Part shown: piece by piece, positions 18,196-26,754 of the stretch
How the letters are laid out: each line of letters opens with the position of its first letter
How positions within the stretch are numbered: position 1 is the first letter of the stretch
From: Labrenzia sp. VG12
Lineage (GTDB): Bacteria > Pseudomonadota > Alphaproteobacteria > Rhizobiales > Stappiaceae
DNA length: 64,000 nucleotides
Assembly (NCBI RefSeq): GCF_002237595.1
Contig: NZ_CP022529.1
Span: 3,968,001 to 4,032,000, forward strand
Direction: 5' to 3'
Made by a program: the position numbers and the translations under genes
Notes under the pieces: generated by a model
What the model saw: only the letters and a program-made list of their open reading frames with translations
Databases searched by the model: none
Told to the model about the DNA's origin: nothing

Positions 18196-18630
18196 CTACC
18201 TGTCGACCGCGGCCTCTATGCGTTCCATGTCCTGGTCGGAGAGGCCGAAATGATGGCCGATCTCATGGATCAGCACATGGGCGACCACGTCTCCCAGCGT
18301 TTCATCCATCGCGGCCCAGTAGTCGAGGATCGGGCGGCGAAACAGCCAGATCCGGTTTGGCATCTGCCCGGTGAACTGCGCGTCTCCGCCCTCGGCCAGG
18401 CCCTGGCCTTCAAACAGGCCAAGCAGGTCATGCGGATCCTCGATGGCAAGCGCATCCAGAACGTCGTCCGGGGCATAATCTGCCAGGCTGATCTGAAGAT
18501 GGCCGCAACGCAGCAGCAGGTCGTCCGGAAGACCGGCCAGGACCTCACTGGCCATGGCTTCGAAATCTGCCAGTTCGGGTGCTTTGCGTTCGGTCCAGCC
18601 ACTGCGGCTGACCGGCCGGACGGATGCCAT
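18196..18630 (-). CDS. Zinicin-like metallopeptidase (DUF1025 type)
   Basis: A 144-residue protein of the small zinicin-like metallopeptidase family: HExxH at 122-126 (HEIGHH) in an extended helix, preceded by RIWLFRRPILDYW, the strand pattern of the family. It may be a cytosolic peptidase; the biological substrate is unknown. It is downstream of, and co-directional with, the dsbB operon, with a 50-bp gap, so it may be its last gene. Confidence 0.85.
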   Translation of the reverse strand: MASVRPVSRSGWTERKAPELADFEAMASEVLAGLPDDLLLRCGHLQISLADYAPDDVLDALAIEDPHDLLGLFEGQGLAEGGDAQFTGQMPNRIWLFRRPILDYWAAMDETLGDVVAHVLIHEIGHHFGLSDQDMERIEAAVDR

Positions 18631-18680
18631 CTTGCTACCTTTTTTCGCGTGTCTTCGGGAAATCGGCCCCGGAATACGGC

Positions 18681-18947
18681 CTACAGGTAGGTGATGGCAA
18701 GATAAATCACCAGCCCGATGGCAAAACAGACCCCAAGACCGCGGCCGATCCGGGTGCCCCAGACCTCGATCCGGTCGTCCTCGTCCTTGTCGGCCGCCGC
18801 CATGTGGTTCTTGGCCCGGTCGGCCATGCGCACGAAGGTCGAGCCGACGATGGTCTCGCTCTCCGCCTCGACCCGGTCGAGCGCATGCAACGCGTCCTGG
18901 CGCTGTTTTTCCTTCGGATGGACGGGCTGCTTGTCTGAACTGCTCAT
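18681..18947 (-). CDS. Small membrane protein of unknown function
   Basis: 88 residues: a charged N-terminal two thirds (acidic and basic, probably helical) and one C-terminal TM helix (about 68-87, GRGLGVCFAIGLVIYLAI), so predicted tail-anchored in the inner membrane. The start codon overlaps the dsbB stop (ATGA), which argues for real, coupled translation. Not recognised. Confidence 0.75.
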   Translation of the reverse strand: MSSSDKQPVHPKEKQRQDALHALDRVEAESETIVGSTFVRMADRAKNHMAAADKDEDDRIEVWGTRIGRGLGVCFAIGLVIYLAITYL

Positions 18948-19468
18948 GCGTCTACAGTGACCGGGTTGGCAGGCCGTTTCAACAAAAATGCCGCCACCAA
19001 TGCTAGGCCGGCAAGACCGGCAGAGGCCACCGCATTCCAGCCCGCAAAGGACAGACCGAACATGCGCCAGCTGGCTTCCGTGCAGCTGACCACCCGGGTC
19101 GACTGCAGCGCCTGCAGCATGTTGGAGGCCGAGGTCGGTGCCGCGCTGCCGCCGCCGCAGTCATTCGGACCAGCCCAGAACGCCCATTCTGCGCCGGCCT
19201 GGTAAATACCGAGCCCCGCGCCATAGGCGAAGATGACCGCAACCGCCAGGAGAACCAGCCCGGCCAGACCGGTTCGCCCGCGCATCATCAAAAAGAGAGC
19301 CAGCGCCGTCAGGGGAAGGCCGGCGTAATAGGGAATGCGCTGTTCCAGGCACAGCTTGCACGGCACATAGCCCCCGATCAGCTGAAAGCCCCAGGCCGTC
19401 GCAATCACGATCAACCCGCCCAGCAGAAGCAAACCTGTTGCCGATTTCGCCAGCTGTTCCCGTGCCAT
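18944..19468 (-). CDS. dsbB: Disulfide bond formation protein B
   Basis: A 174-residue quinone-linked oxidoreductase with four TM helices. The quinone-proximal CKLC pair is C37/C40, followed by the conserved LEQR. The DsbA-reactive pair is C104 and C129 in the second periplasmic loop. It reoxidises DsbA. Start at the ATG at 19468 with GAGGG upstream; the open frame continues upstream but overlaps the YqaA gene. It lies in a tight run: YqaA-like gene, dsbB, small membrane protein (ATGA overlap). No dsbA is nearby. Confidence 0.92.
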   Translation of the reverse strand: MAREQLAKSATGLLLLGGLIVIATAWGFQLIGGYVPCKLCLEQRIPYYAGLPLTALALFLMMRGRTGLAGLVLLAVAVIFAYGAGLGIYQAGAEWAFWAGPNDCGGGSAAPTSASNMLQALQSTRVVSCTEASWRMFGLSFAGWNAVASAGLAGLALVAAFLLKRPANPVTVDA

Positions 19469-19482
19469 CACACCCTCATCCG

Positions 19483-20061
19483 TCAGATATATTTCAAGGC
19501 CACAAACCCGCCGACCAGCAACACCACGAATAGGGTGAACATGAGGCCAAGGCGTTTTTCGATGAAATCCCTGATCGGCGGACCAAAGAAATAGAGCAGG
19601 CCGGCGACCACGCAGAAGCGAATGCCGCGCGACACGATGCTGGCCATGATGAAGACCGGCAGGCTGAGCCCGAGCGCTCCGGAAGCAATGGTGATCACCT
19701 TGTAGGGAAACGGCGTGAGGCCGGCAATGAAGACGAACCACCAGCCCCACTCGTGGAAGATCACCTTGAACTCGTCGACAAAGGCCATCTTGCCATAGAA
19801 GGTCAGCACCGGCACCGCAATCTGCTCGAACAGGAACATGCCGATCAGATAGCCGGCAATGCCCCCGGCGACCGACGTCAGCGTGCAAAGCAGCGCATAC
19901 CACCAGGCTTTCTCGCGCCTTGCGATCACCATCGGGATCAACAGGATGTCCGGCGGGATCGGGAAGACCGAGCTTTCGACAAAGGAAACGGTTCCCAGCG
20001 CGGCAGGTGCGCGGGGGCCGGCGGCAAGGGACAGGGTCCAGTCGTAAAGGCGTCTCAACAT
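19483..20061 (-). CDS. YqaA/DedA family membrane protein
   Basis: A 192-residue protein of the DedA/VTT (SNARE-associated) superfamily: an N-terminal re-entrant segment with SFVESSVFPIPPDILLIPM (about residues 25-43), several TM helices, and GLTPFPYKVITIASGALGL, the conserved second re-entrant. Relatives act as lipid scramblases/flippases for undecaprenyl phosphate or phosphatidylethanolamine; the role here is unproven. Start at the ATG at 20061 with AAGGGAAG upstream. First gene of the dsbB run, 14 bp before dsbB. Confidence 0.88.
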   Translation of the reverse strand: MLRRLYDWTLSLAAGPRAPAALGTVSFVESSVFPIPPDILLIPMVIARREKAWWYALLCTLTSVAGGIAGYLIGMFLFEQIAVPVLTFYGKMAFVDEFKVIFHEWGWWFVFIAGLTPFPYKVITIASGALGLSLPVFIMASIVSRGIRFCVVAGLLYFFGPPIRDFIEKRLGLMFTLFVVLLVGGFVALKYI

Positions 20062-20263
20062 GCCGCTTCCCTTAGCCGCTGCGCTGCAAAATGTCACCTG
20101 AGGAAATCGCCTGCCTGTCGTGAAAGTGAAGCGACCGCTTTTCGCTGAACGACAGCGATCTGAATGTTTTGCCGGTCCGGACCGGCGAGACCATGAGCGC
20201 TGAAGCGGCAATCACCGCGCCATCTGCTAGGATAAGGCAGACAACGACGCTCGGGAGGACACC

Positions 20264-20941
20264 ATGAAAAGCATCCTCAGGCTGGCCGCGGCGACGGTCT
20301 GCGCCTTCACGCTGTTGGCGCTTCAGGCGGTCACCGCCCAGCAGGTGCAAATTGAGGGATCGGTCAACCTGACCCCGTTCGAAGCACGCGGCATCACGCT
20401 ATCGACGCTCTACAAGGTAGACGGCGAGTTCGCAGGCAAACAAGGGATCGCTGTTCCGGCCCCGTTCACCCTGGCAGCCCCTCGCCGCGACGGCCAGCAG
20501 ATCCTCGCGCAGGCCAAGCCGGCGGGCGGTGGCCCAATCAAGATCTATTTCGCGACCGACGACCCACAAAAGCGCATTTTTTCCTCCCTTCAGATCATCC
20601 CCTTCACGATGAAGACGGATGACCCGCAAAAACGTCTCGAGATCGGCGACTATTTCGCCATCGACCTTCTGAAGAAACTCGGAGAAAACCGGACCACACG
20701 CGTGAACCTCCGGCGCCAGGTCACGGTCGGCGGACTTCCGGCGGCCGAAGTTGTCGGAAATTTCGTCAATGCAGAAGGCGACCAGCTGCTGGTCCGGCTG
20801 GTCGCCGTGGCAAAACCGGGCAGCCCGCACGGCATCATCGGCATTGCCGTCGGCCACCCACGCCAGGGCCGGATCAAGAAGGTCGAGGACATCTACGACA
20901 CCAGCGCATCGCTGGCCTTCGACACGGTGACGTTCAACTGA
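20264..20941 (+). CDS. Exported protein of unknown function
   Basis: 225 residues; signal peptide about 1-25 (hydrophobic VCAFTLLALQAV, cleavage near VTA-QQ). The mature protein lacks cysteines and TM segments. A pair of near-identical short motifs, TDDPQKR, occurs twice about 21 residues apart. GGGAGG before the ATG is a strong ribosome site. Family not recognised; probably periplasmic. Confidence 0.78.
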   Translation: MKSILRLAAATVCAFTLLALQAVTAQQVQIEGSVNLTPFEARGITLSTLYKVDGEFAGKQGIAVPAPFTLAAPRRDGQQILAQAKPAGGGPIKIYFATDDPQKRIFSSLQIIPFTMKTDDPQKRLEIGDYFAIDLLKKLGENRTTRVNLRRQVTVGGLPAAEVVGNFVNAEGDQLLVRLVAVAKPGSPHGIIGIAVGHPRQGRIKKVEDIYDTSASLAFDTVTFN

Positions 20942-20983
20942 TCGACGTATGGTGAGCAAGACTTGGGCGCCTGCGCGTAATTC

Positions 20984-21150
20984 AGGCGATAGCCGGTCGC
21001 AACGCAACAATGCGGGGGAGAGTAGCTTGCCGCGAACCGAAACAGCGCTCAAGCAGGCGTAAGACGGTAGCGTAACAACAATGCTGCAGGTGAGCGGAGC
21101 GAACTAGAACCGCGCTCAAGTAGGCCAAAGGCCGGTAGCGCAAGAAAAAT
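20984..21150. repeat. Three imperfect tandem units beside tRNA-Leu
   Basis: Units starting AGGCG/AGGCC at 20984, 21055 and 21122 (periods 71 and 67 bp) share the pattern AGGC-n-CGGT(A)GCG-CAA-n-AATG and GCGCTCAAG(C/T). The last unit abuts the CCA end of the tRNA. On the minus strand this is the tRNA 3' flank. Confidence 0.55.
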
Positions 21151-21234
21151 GGTGCCCCCCGCCGGAATCGAACCGGCACTCCCGAAGGAACGGGATTTTG
21201 AATCCCGCGCGTCTACCAGTTCCGCCAGAGGGGC
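21150..21234 (-). tRNA. tRNA-Leu (anticodon CAA)
   Basis: An 85-nt class II tRNA. Acceptor GCCCCTC, anticodon stem CGGGA/TCCCG with loop TTCAAAA (anticodon CAA, reading UUG), a long variable arm, T-loop GGTTCGATTCC, and an encoded CCA end. Confidence 0.96.
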
Positions 21235-21505
21235 AACTGACACCGGAGAGCGTGCCTATCATGGGGTCCGGTGCGATGCAAGCGGTTAGAGGATGGTGTT
21301 TGACGGAAGTTGAGCGCCGCTGGCGGGGTTGGCGCCAACTGATTGCTTCCCATATCCTAAGACTTGAGGGAGTTTGTTAACCCTACGCCTCAAAATCTGC
21401 GGATTTTTGTCGGTACCTTTCGGTCGTGTCGCCGATTTTAAGCGCATTGCAATGACTGAAGTGGCACGAGGAGAGCAAGCGGAGTTCGGAGAGAATCGTA
21501 AACAT

Positions 21506-21991
21506 ATGGCAAACACCAAAGAACAAGAAATGCACACCAAATCCGCATCGCCAACCGGTACCCATCTCAAACTGCGTTTTGTGAACGACATGATTGACAA
21601 AGACCAGCTCGAACCAGCGCCAATTCGTCCGGCATGGATTCTGGAAGGCAACCCCGAAGCCAAAGGCAAGCAGCTGGCGGGCCACAAATTCGGCTGGGGT
21701 GACGCGACCCATTGGTCTTGCACAGCAGGCAAGTTCCAGTGGCAATATGGCTGGGACGAGTCGGTCATGTTCCTGGAAGGTGAAGTGACCATTACCGACG
21801 AGAACGGCAACGTTTATGTGGGCACTCCCGGGACGTTCCTTTTCTTTCCGGCTGGAACAACCGCCGTCTGGGAGGTCCCGACCTATATCCGCAAGCTCGC
21901 CTTCAACCAGAAGCCGGTGCCGTGGTACCTGCATTACCAGTCGCGCATTATCGAGCGACTGAAAGGCGCCATGCCGGGCGGGCTGCGCTAA
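21506..21991 (+). CDS. Cupin-domain protein (EutQ-like)
   Basis: A 161-residue single cupin. The beta-barrel core reads HWSCTAGKFQWQYGWDESVMFLEGEV...YVGTPGTFLFFPAGTTAVWEVP, the pattern of the (S)-ureidoglycine aminohydrolase/EutQ-like cupin family, where W-x-E ligands replace some histidines. The reaction is unknown. I start at the ATG at 21506 (GGAGAG about 12 nt upstream); a further ATG at 21530 is possible and the open frame extends upstream to 21374. An intrinsic terminator lies 60 bp after the stop. Confidence 0.8.
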   Translation: MANTKEQEMHTKSASPTGTHLKLRFVNDMIDKDQLEPAPIRPAWILEGNPEAKGKQLAGHKFGWGDATHWSCTAGKFQWQYGWDESVMFLEGEVTITDENGNVYVGTPGTFLFFPAGTTAVWEVPTYIRKLAFNQKPVPWYLHYQSRIIERLKGAMPGGLR

Positions 21992-22053
21992 TCCCGCTTC
22001 TCCGGATCAGCCGATCCAGGTATCGGCTGACCGGATCTGCTTAGCCTGGAAAC

Positions 22054-22077
22054 AAAAGCGCAAATTGTGCGCTTTTT
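22054..22077 (+). terminator. Rho-independent terminator after the cupin gene
   Basis: AAAAGCGCA and TGCGCTTTT pair perfectly around a 5-nt loop, ending in a T run. Confidence 0.8.
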
Positions 22078-22095
22078 CTGGACAAGCCGGATTGG

Positions 22096-22109
22096 CTTGT
22101 CTAGATAAG
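22096..22109 (+). promoter_or_regulatory. PhnF-like palindrome before CYTH-CHAD
   Basis: CTTGTCTAGATAAG is a near-palindrome 4 bp before the CYTH-CHAD start codon. Its core TTGTCTAGATAA differs at one base from the core of the perfect palindrome in front of phnF/phnG. A GACAAGCC/GGCTTGTC hairpin (22081-22101) overlaps it. Confidence 0.35.
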
Positions 22110-22113
22110 TTTC

Positions 22114-23679
22114 ATGAGCAAATCTGGCAGAGAAATCGAGCTCAAGCTCGAACTGGAAGCGTCGGCCCAGGACGCAATCAAACGCGCGGGCAGCATCAAG
22201 GGATTTACCGCCGGCCGGGCGGTGACCAAGACCCTGCAATCGATCTATTTCGACACGCCCGACCAGGCCCTGCGCAAGGCAAAAGTCTCGCTGCGGGTGC
22301 GCAAGTCTGGCCGAAGCTGGCTCCAGACCGCCAAGCTTGGCACCGGGGTGATGGGCGGCCTGTCGTCACCGATCGAAGCGGAACATCCGGTCAGCGGACG
22401 GGCGCTCGACTTTTCCGTGATTGAAGATCCGACCGTCCGGGAAAAGCTCACCGAGATCATCGGCGAGGCACCGCTTTCGGAGTGTTTCGAAACGGTGATG
22501 AAACGCACCACGCGCCAACTGACCCGTGAAGCCGATGGCACGCATATCGAGCTCGCCTTCGACACGGGCAACATCCTGGCCGGCGCCGGTTCCCAGCCAC
22601 TGGTCGAACTGGAAATGGAACTGAAGTCCGGCCCGAGCCTTGCGCTCTTCGAAGCGGCCAAGGCGCTGCTTGACGACATTCCGTTCCGGTTTTCCCCCTA
22701 CAGCAAGGCCGAGCGCGGCTATCGCTTCGCGGAAGGCCAGGAAGTCGAGGAACACAAGCCCTTTTTCGCCGACAAGATCAGCTTCAGCGCCGGCATCAGC
22801 ACGGAACTCGCCTTCCGGGACGTGCTGCGCTCCTGTCTGACCCAGATCTCGGAAAACCGGCTTGCAGTGCTGGCCTCCGAAGACCCGGAAGGACCGCACC
22901 AGTTGCGTGTCGGATTGCGCCGTCTGCGCAGCGCGTTCCGCCTGTTCAGGCGGGTATTGAACCCGGCGACCTTTGCGCCGCTGGACCAGATGGCCCGCAC
23001 CATTGCGGGCGAAGCCGGCGCGCTGCGCGATCTCGATGTGCTGGTGGATGAAATCGTTGCACCACTGGTCGACAAGGCACCGCCAAGCCTCTCCTTCGAT
23101 GCCCTACTGGCGGACCTGAACGCGTCACGCGACAAGGACATTCGCACCACGCTGACGGACCACCTGAAATCCGCCGAAGTCAATCAGTTCCTGCTGGACC
23201 TGGCTGCCTATACGGAAGGACGCGGTTGGCTCGACCCGGAAAATTTCGACCAGACCACCCTGTTGGCGCAGCCCATTGAGGCCCATGCAAGCAGGGCTCT
23301 GGCGAAACAATGGAAAAAGGTGCTGGGTTACGGAAAACGCCTGGAAGAGCTGAGCATCGAAGAGCGCCACGACATGCGCAAGGCCATGAAGAAGATGCGC
23401 TACGGCATCGAGTTTTTCGGCAGCCTTTATCCTTCCGACACGGTGAAACCGTTCCTGAAACGCATGAAGAAGCTTCAGGACATTTTCGGCTATCTCAACG
23501 ACGTCGCCATGGCCGAAAGCCTGCCGGAAAAATGCAAAGCACTGGAAGAGAAGTCGATGGAAGCCACGCAGGCCATCGGCTTCGTCATCGGCTGGCATGA
23601 GGCTCAGTGCCAGGCCAAGTGGCTTCACGCCAAGGATTATTGGGACGCCACCAGGGCAACTCCAAAATTCTGGACCTGA
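22114..23679 (+). CDS. CYTH-CHAD inorganic triphosphatase
   Basis: 521 residues. The N-terminal CYTH domain starts with the ExExK signature EIELK (7-11) and forms the triphosphate tunnel (to about 200). The C-terminal CHAD domain (about 225-510) is helical and histidine-rich, for example GPHQLRVGLRRLRSAFRLF and RHDMRKAMKKMRYGIEFF. Homologues such as E. coli YgiF hydrolyse inorganic triphosphate; CHAD domains bind polyphosphate granules. Together they point to polyphosphate/triphosphate metabolism in the cytoplasm. A palindrome related to the PhnF operator precedes the start. Confidence 0.93.
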   Translation: MSKSGREIELKLELEASAQDAIKRAGSIKGFTAGRAVTKTLQSIYFDTPDQALRKAKVSLRVRKSGRSWLQTAKLGTGVMGGLSSPIEAEHPVSGRALDFSVIEDPTVREKLTEIIGEAPLSECFETVMKRTTRQLTREADGTHIELAFDTGNILAGAGSQPLVELEMELKSGPSLALFEAAKALLDDIPFRFSPYSKAERGYRFAEGQEVEEHKPFFADKISFSAGISTELAFRDVLRSCLTQISENRLAVLASEDPEGPHQLRVGLRRLRSAFRLFRRVLNPATFAPLDQMARTIAGEAGALRDLDVLVDEIVAPLVDKAPPSLSFDALLADLNASRDKDIRTTLTDHLKSAEVNQFLLDLAAYTEGRGWLDPENFDQTTLLAQPIEAHASRALAKQWKKVLGYGKRLEELSIEERHDMRKAMKKMRYGIEFFGSLYPSDTVKPFLKRMKKLQDIFGYLNDVAMAESLPEKCKALEEKSMEATQAIGFVIGWHEAQCQAKWLHAKDYWDATRATPKFWT

Positions 23680-23812
23680 CGAGAAAGGTGGCAGGGACAG
23701 CCTGTCCTCTCAGACCGCGAAACCAAGGCTGGTCATTCCAGGCAAGTTCAGCACCACTGCAGACCGCCTGAAATAACGTGCTTAGGCTCTGACTCAGGCA
23801 CCCAAGCCAGGT

Positions 23813-25276
23813 TTAGTTCCCCTCATCCTCCACCTTCACCCAGGAGGGTCGTTTCAGCGAGTGGATCAGGATGGGCAATCCCGTGAAGACGACGAACCCG
23901 GCCGCCACCACGCCGACATAGGTGGCCGGGCTGCCGACCGGCAGCTGGCTCGGCGGGAAGAACGACGTCACGAAGGCAAAGGCCACACCGGCAAAGCCGA
24001 TCCCCGCAACCGCCAGCAAACCGGTCATGCCGCCCGGAACCTTGTAGGACCGTGGCATGTCTGGATGCGTGATCCTGAGACGCACGGCCGCCGCGTACAT
24101 CATCATGTACATGACCAGATACAGCGTGATCGTCATGGCCGAGAGCAGGAAGAACGCCACCGAGACGTTCTTGAGAAAGAAATAGAGCGACGCCAGCACC
24201 GTGACGATGCAGCCCTGAACCACCAGAATGACCACCTGAATGCCGTTCTTGTTGGTCCTGGCCAGGAAAGGCGGGAGCTCGCCGTCCCGGGCGGTGCGCA
24301 GCAATCCCCGGCTCGGCCCGGTAATCCAGGACATCACGCCTGCCAGCGCCCCGAGGGCAATCAGAAGCGCCAGGATCGGCACCAGCCAGCCCAGGTTGAA
24401 GCCGGACAGCGCGATACTGAACGCCTGCATCGGCCCCTGATCCAGCGCGATCTTGTCGGCCGGCACGATGGCGGCCAGCGCCAGGGAGCCCAGCAGGAAC
24501 AGGACCACGATGATCGCGACGGACAGAAGAATGGCTTTCGGGAAATCGCGATGCGGGTCCTTCAGCTCATTTGCATGAACGGCGTGGACTTCCACCCCGG
24601 CAAACAGAAGTACGATCCCGCCCAGAAAGGCAATCGAGGACAGGCCGGTGATATGCGGGAAGAGACGGATATGGGCCTGCGCGCTTTCGGCGGCCTGCGG
24701 CAGGAAGGCAATCGCGTTGCCTTCCGCGATCCAGGCGGCGCCAAGCGCAATGATCAGGAGGCCCGGCACCACCGTGCCGAGCACGAAGCCGACCGAGGTA
24801 AACCGCGCCGCTGCACTCGTGCCGGTGAGGGCAATTGCGGTCGCAAACCAATAGGCGCCGATGATGACGGAGCCCGTATAGATGCCGTCATCGGCCAGCG
24901 ACGGCTTGCCGATGACATAGGCGAGCGACGCCGCTGCGAAGGCGAGCACGGTCGGATACCAGACAACGTTCTGGATCCATTGCAGCCAGATCGCGACAAA
25001 GCCAGCCCGAGCGCCGAACGGCGCCTTGACCCAGTCATAGACGCCGCCGGTGGACTGGGCGAACATGCCGCCGAGCTCGGCCGCAACCAGCGCTGCCGGG
25101 ACCAGAAAGATCAGTGAGGCAAAGCCGATGTAAAAGAGCAACGTCGTGCCCTCGTCGGCCATGAGCGGCAGGCCGCGCAGGCTGACGACAGCGGCCACCG
25201 TCATCATCGCAAGGCCCAGAACGGAAATGCGGCCCTTGGCGGCTGATGTGCCAGCCGCCTGTGTGGTCTCTGTCAT
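23813..25276 (-). CDS. gadC: Glutamate/GABA antiporter-type APC permease
   Basis: A 487-residue APC-superfamily transporter with 12 hydrophobic segments; the first helix carries the unwound substrate-binding break around VVSLRGLPLMA, matching the GadC/glutamate:GABA antiporter group. It lies 5 bp downstream of glutamate decarboxylase on the same strand, so its partner role is exchange of external glutamate for cytosolic GABA in acid resistance. Unlike E. coli GadC, I see no obvious pH-gating C-terminal plug extension: the protein ends shortly after the last helix (KRPSWVKVEDEGN). Confidence 0.85.
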   Translation of the reverse strand: MTETTQAAGTSAAKGRISVLGLAMMTVAAVVSLRGLPLMADEGTTLLFYIGFASLIFLVPAALVAAELGGMFAQSTGGVYDWVKAPFGARAGFVAIWLQWIQNVVWYPTVLAFAAASLAYVIGKPSLADDGIYTGSVIIGAYWFATAIALTGTSAAARFTSVGFVLGTVVPGLLIIALGAAWIAEGNAIAFLPQAAESAQAHIRLFPHITGLSSIAFLGGIVLLFAGVEVHAVHANELKDPHRDFPKAILLSVAIIVVLFLLGSLALAAIVPADKIALDQGPMQAFSIALSGFNLGWLVPILALLIALGALAGVMSWITGPSRGLLRTARDGELPPFLARTNKNGIQVVILVVQGCIVTVLASLYFFLKNVSVAFFLLSAMTITLYLVMYMMMYAAAVRLRITHPDMPRSYKVPGGMTGLLAVAGIGFAGVAFAFVTSFFPPSQLPVGSPATYVGVVAAGFVVFTGLPILIHSLKRPSWVKVEDEGN

Positions 25277-25281
25277 CTCGT

Positions 25282-26670
25282 TTACCTGCCGTGGTGAAAG
25301 GTCGGGCCGGCTTCCGCGTTCGACAACGGATTGCGGTCCAGGAATTCGATGGTGCGTTTCATGTCGTCCACGAGCAGGGCCATCAGGTCCTTGCCCATGC
25401 CGTGGCGCACGAGAACACGCTGCACCACCAGGTCGCGCCGGTTATGCGGCAACGGATAGGAGGCAATCTGCCAGCCCCGCATACGCATGCGCTCCGAAAT
25501 GTCATAAAGCGTATAGGCCTTGTTGGCGCTGTCCTTCAGCGAGTAACAGGCCGCCGGCAGGCCGCCGTCGCCATTGTAGAGAATGTCGAAATGGCCGGTT
25601 TTCTCCAGCTCATCGGCCAGGTACTGGGCCGCATTTGCACAAGCTCCCTGCACATCCGTATAGCCCTGCTTGCCCAGCCTCAGGAACTGGTAGTACTGCG
25701 CGATGATTTCCCCGGCCGGCCGTGAGAAATTGAGCGCGAAAGTGGGCACCTGGCCGCCGAGATAATCCACATTGAAGATCAGTTCCTCTGGCAGGTCTTC
25801 CTTTTCGCGCCAAACCACCCAGCCCACACCCAGCGGCGCCAGCCCGTATTTGTGGCCAGAGGCGTTGATCGACTTGACCCGCGGCAGGCGGAAATCCCAG
25901 ACGACGTCCTTGTGCAGGAAGGGTGCGATGAAACCGCCGGAGGCCGCATCGATATGCAGCGGAATGTCGAGACCGCGCTCCGCCTGGATCTGGTCAAGTA
26001 CCGCCGAAATCTGCTCGACGGGCTCATAAACGCAGGTAAAGGTCACCCCCAACGTGGCAACGACCCCGATGGTGTTTTCATCGACTGCGGCGGCGATCTG
26101 GTCCGGGCGCATGCCCAGTTCACCGTCCAGGATCGGCAGCTCGCGCAACTCGATATCGAAATAGCGGGCAAACTTGTGCCAGCAGATCTGGACGGGTCCG
26201 CAGATCAGGTTGGGTTTGTCGGCAGGTTTGCCTTCGGCCTCGCGCTTCTTGCGCCATTTCCACTTCAGCGCCAGACCGCCCAGCATCGCCGCTTCCGATG
26301 ATCCGGTCGTGGAACAGCCTTGTGTGACGACGGAATCCGGAGCGTTCCAGAGATCGGCCAGAATGTGAACACAGCGGTTCTCGATCTCCGCCGTCTGCGG
26401 ATATTCGTCCTTGTCGATCATGTTCTTGTCGACGCAGTCCTGCATCAGCTGCTGAACCTGAGGCGAAGCATAGGTGGTGCAGAAGGTTGCCAGATTCTGG
26501 CGCGAATTGCCGTCCAGGAGCAGTTCGTCATGGATCAGGTTGTAGACCGTGTCGGCAAGCGAGGAGTTCTCTGGCATCCGGTATTTCGGCAGGGCCTGTT
26601 CCGAAAGATCTCGGGTATAAAGATCAAAGACTTCGTTGCGGCGATTTGACGAGGCTTGATAAAGGGGCAA
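25282..26670 (-). CDS. gadB: Glutamate decarboxylase
   Basis: A 462-residue PLP enzyme converting glutamate to GABA and CO2, consuming a proton. The PLP lysine is K274 in NASGHKYG; HIDAASGGF holds the cofactor-stacking acid; QGCSTTGSSEA contacts the phosphate. Length matches E. coli GadB. I set the start at a TTG (26670): AGGAG lies 7 nt upstream and the protein then begins like other GADs. No in-frame ATG fits, since the frame's first ATG lies well upstream, before the ribosome site. The C-terminal HHGR ending resembles the pH-sensing C-terminal histidines of E. coli GadB. Operon with gadC. Confidence 0.94.
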   Translation of the reverse strand: MPLYQASSNRRNEVFDLYTRDLSEQALPKYRMPENSSLADTVYNLIHDELLLDGNSRQNLATFCTTYASPQVQQLMQDCVDKNMIDKDEYPQTAEIENRCVHILADLWNAPDSVVTQGCSTTGSSEAAMLGGLALKWKWRKKREAEGKPADKPNLICGPVQICWHKFARYFDIELRELPILDGELGMRPDQIAAAVDENTIGVVATLGVTFTCVYEPVEQISAVLDQIQAERGLDIPLHIDAASGGFIAPFLHKDVVWDFRLPRVKSINASGHKYGLAPLGVGWVVWREKEDLPEELIFNVDYLGGQVPTFALNFSRPAGEIIAQYYQFLRLGKQGYTDVQGACANAAQYLADELEKTGHFDILYNGDGGLPAACYSLKDSANKAYTLYDISERMRMRGWQIASYPLPHNRRDLVVQRVLVRHGMGKDLMALLVDDMKRTIEFLDRNPLSNAEAGPTFHHGR

Positions 26671-26754
26671 GGGATGTCTCCTAAGGCTCACGGGCAACCT
26701 GCGATGACTTAGCTTAGGCACCGTGCCCAACAGCTTCAAGCTCAGATAAAACCC

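Noticed and set aside
23861..25117. 418-codon plus-strand ORF opposite gadC
   Set aside because: It is an antisense shadow of a clear 12-TM permease; composition is charged and repetitive.
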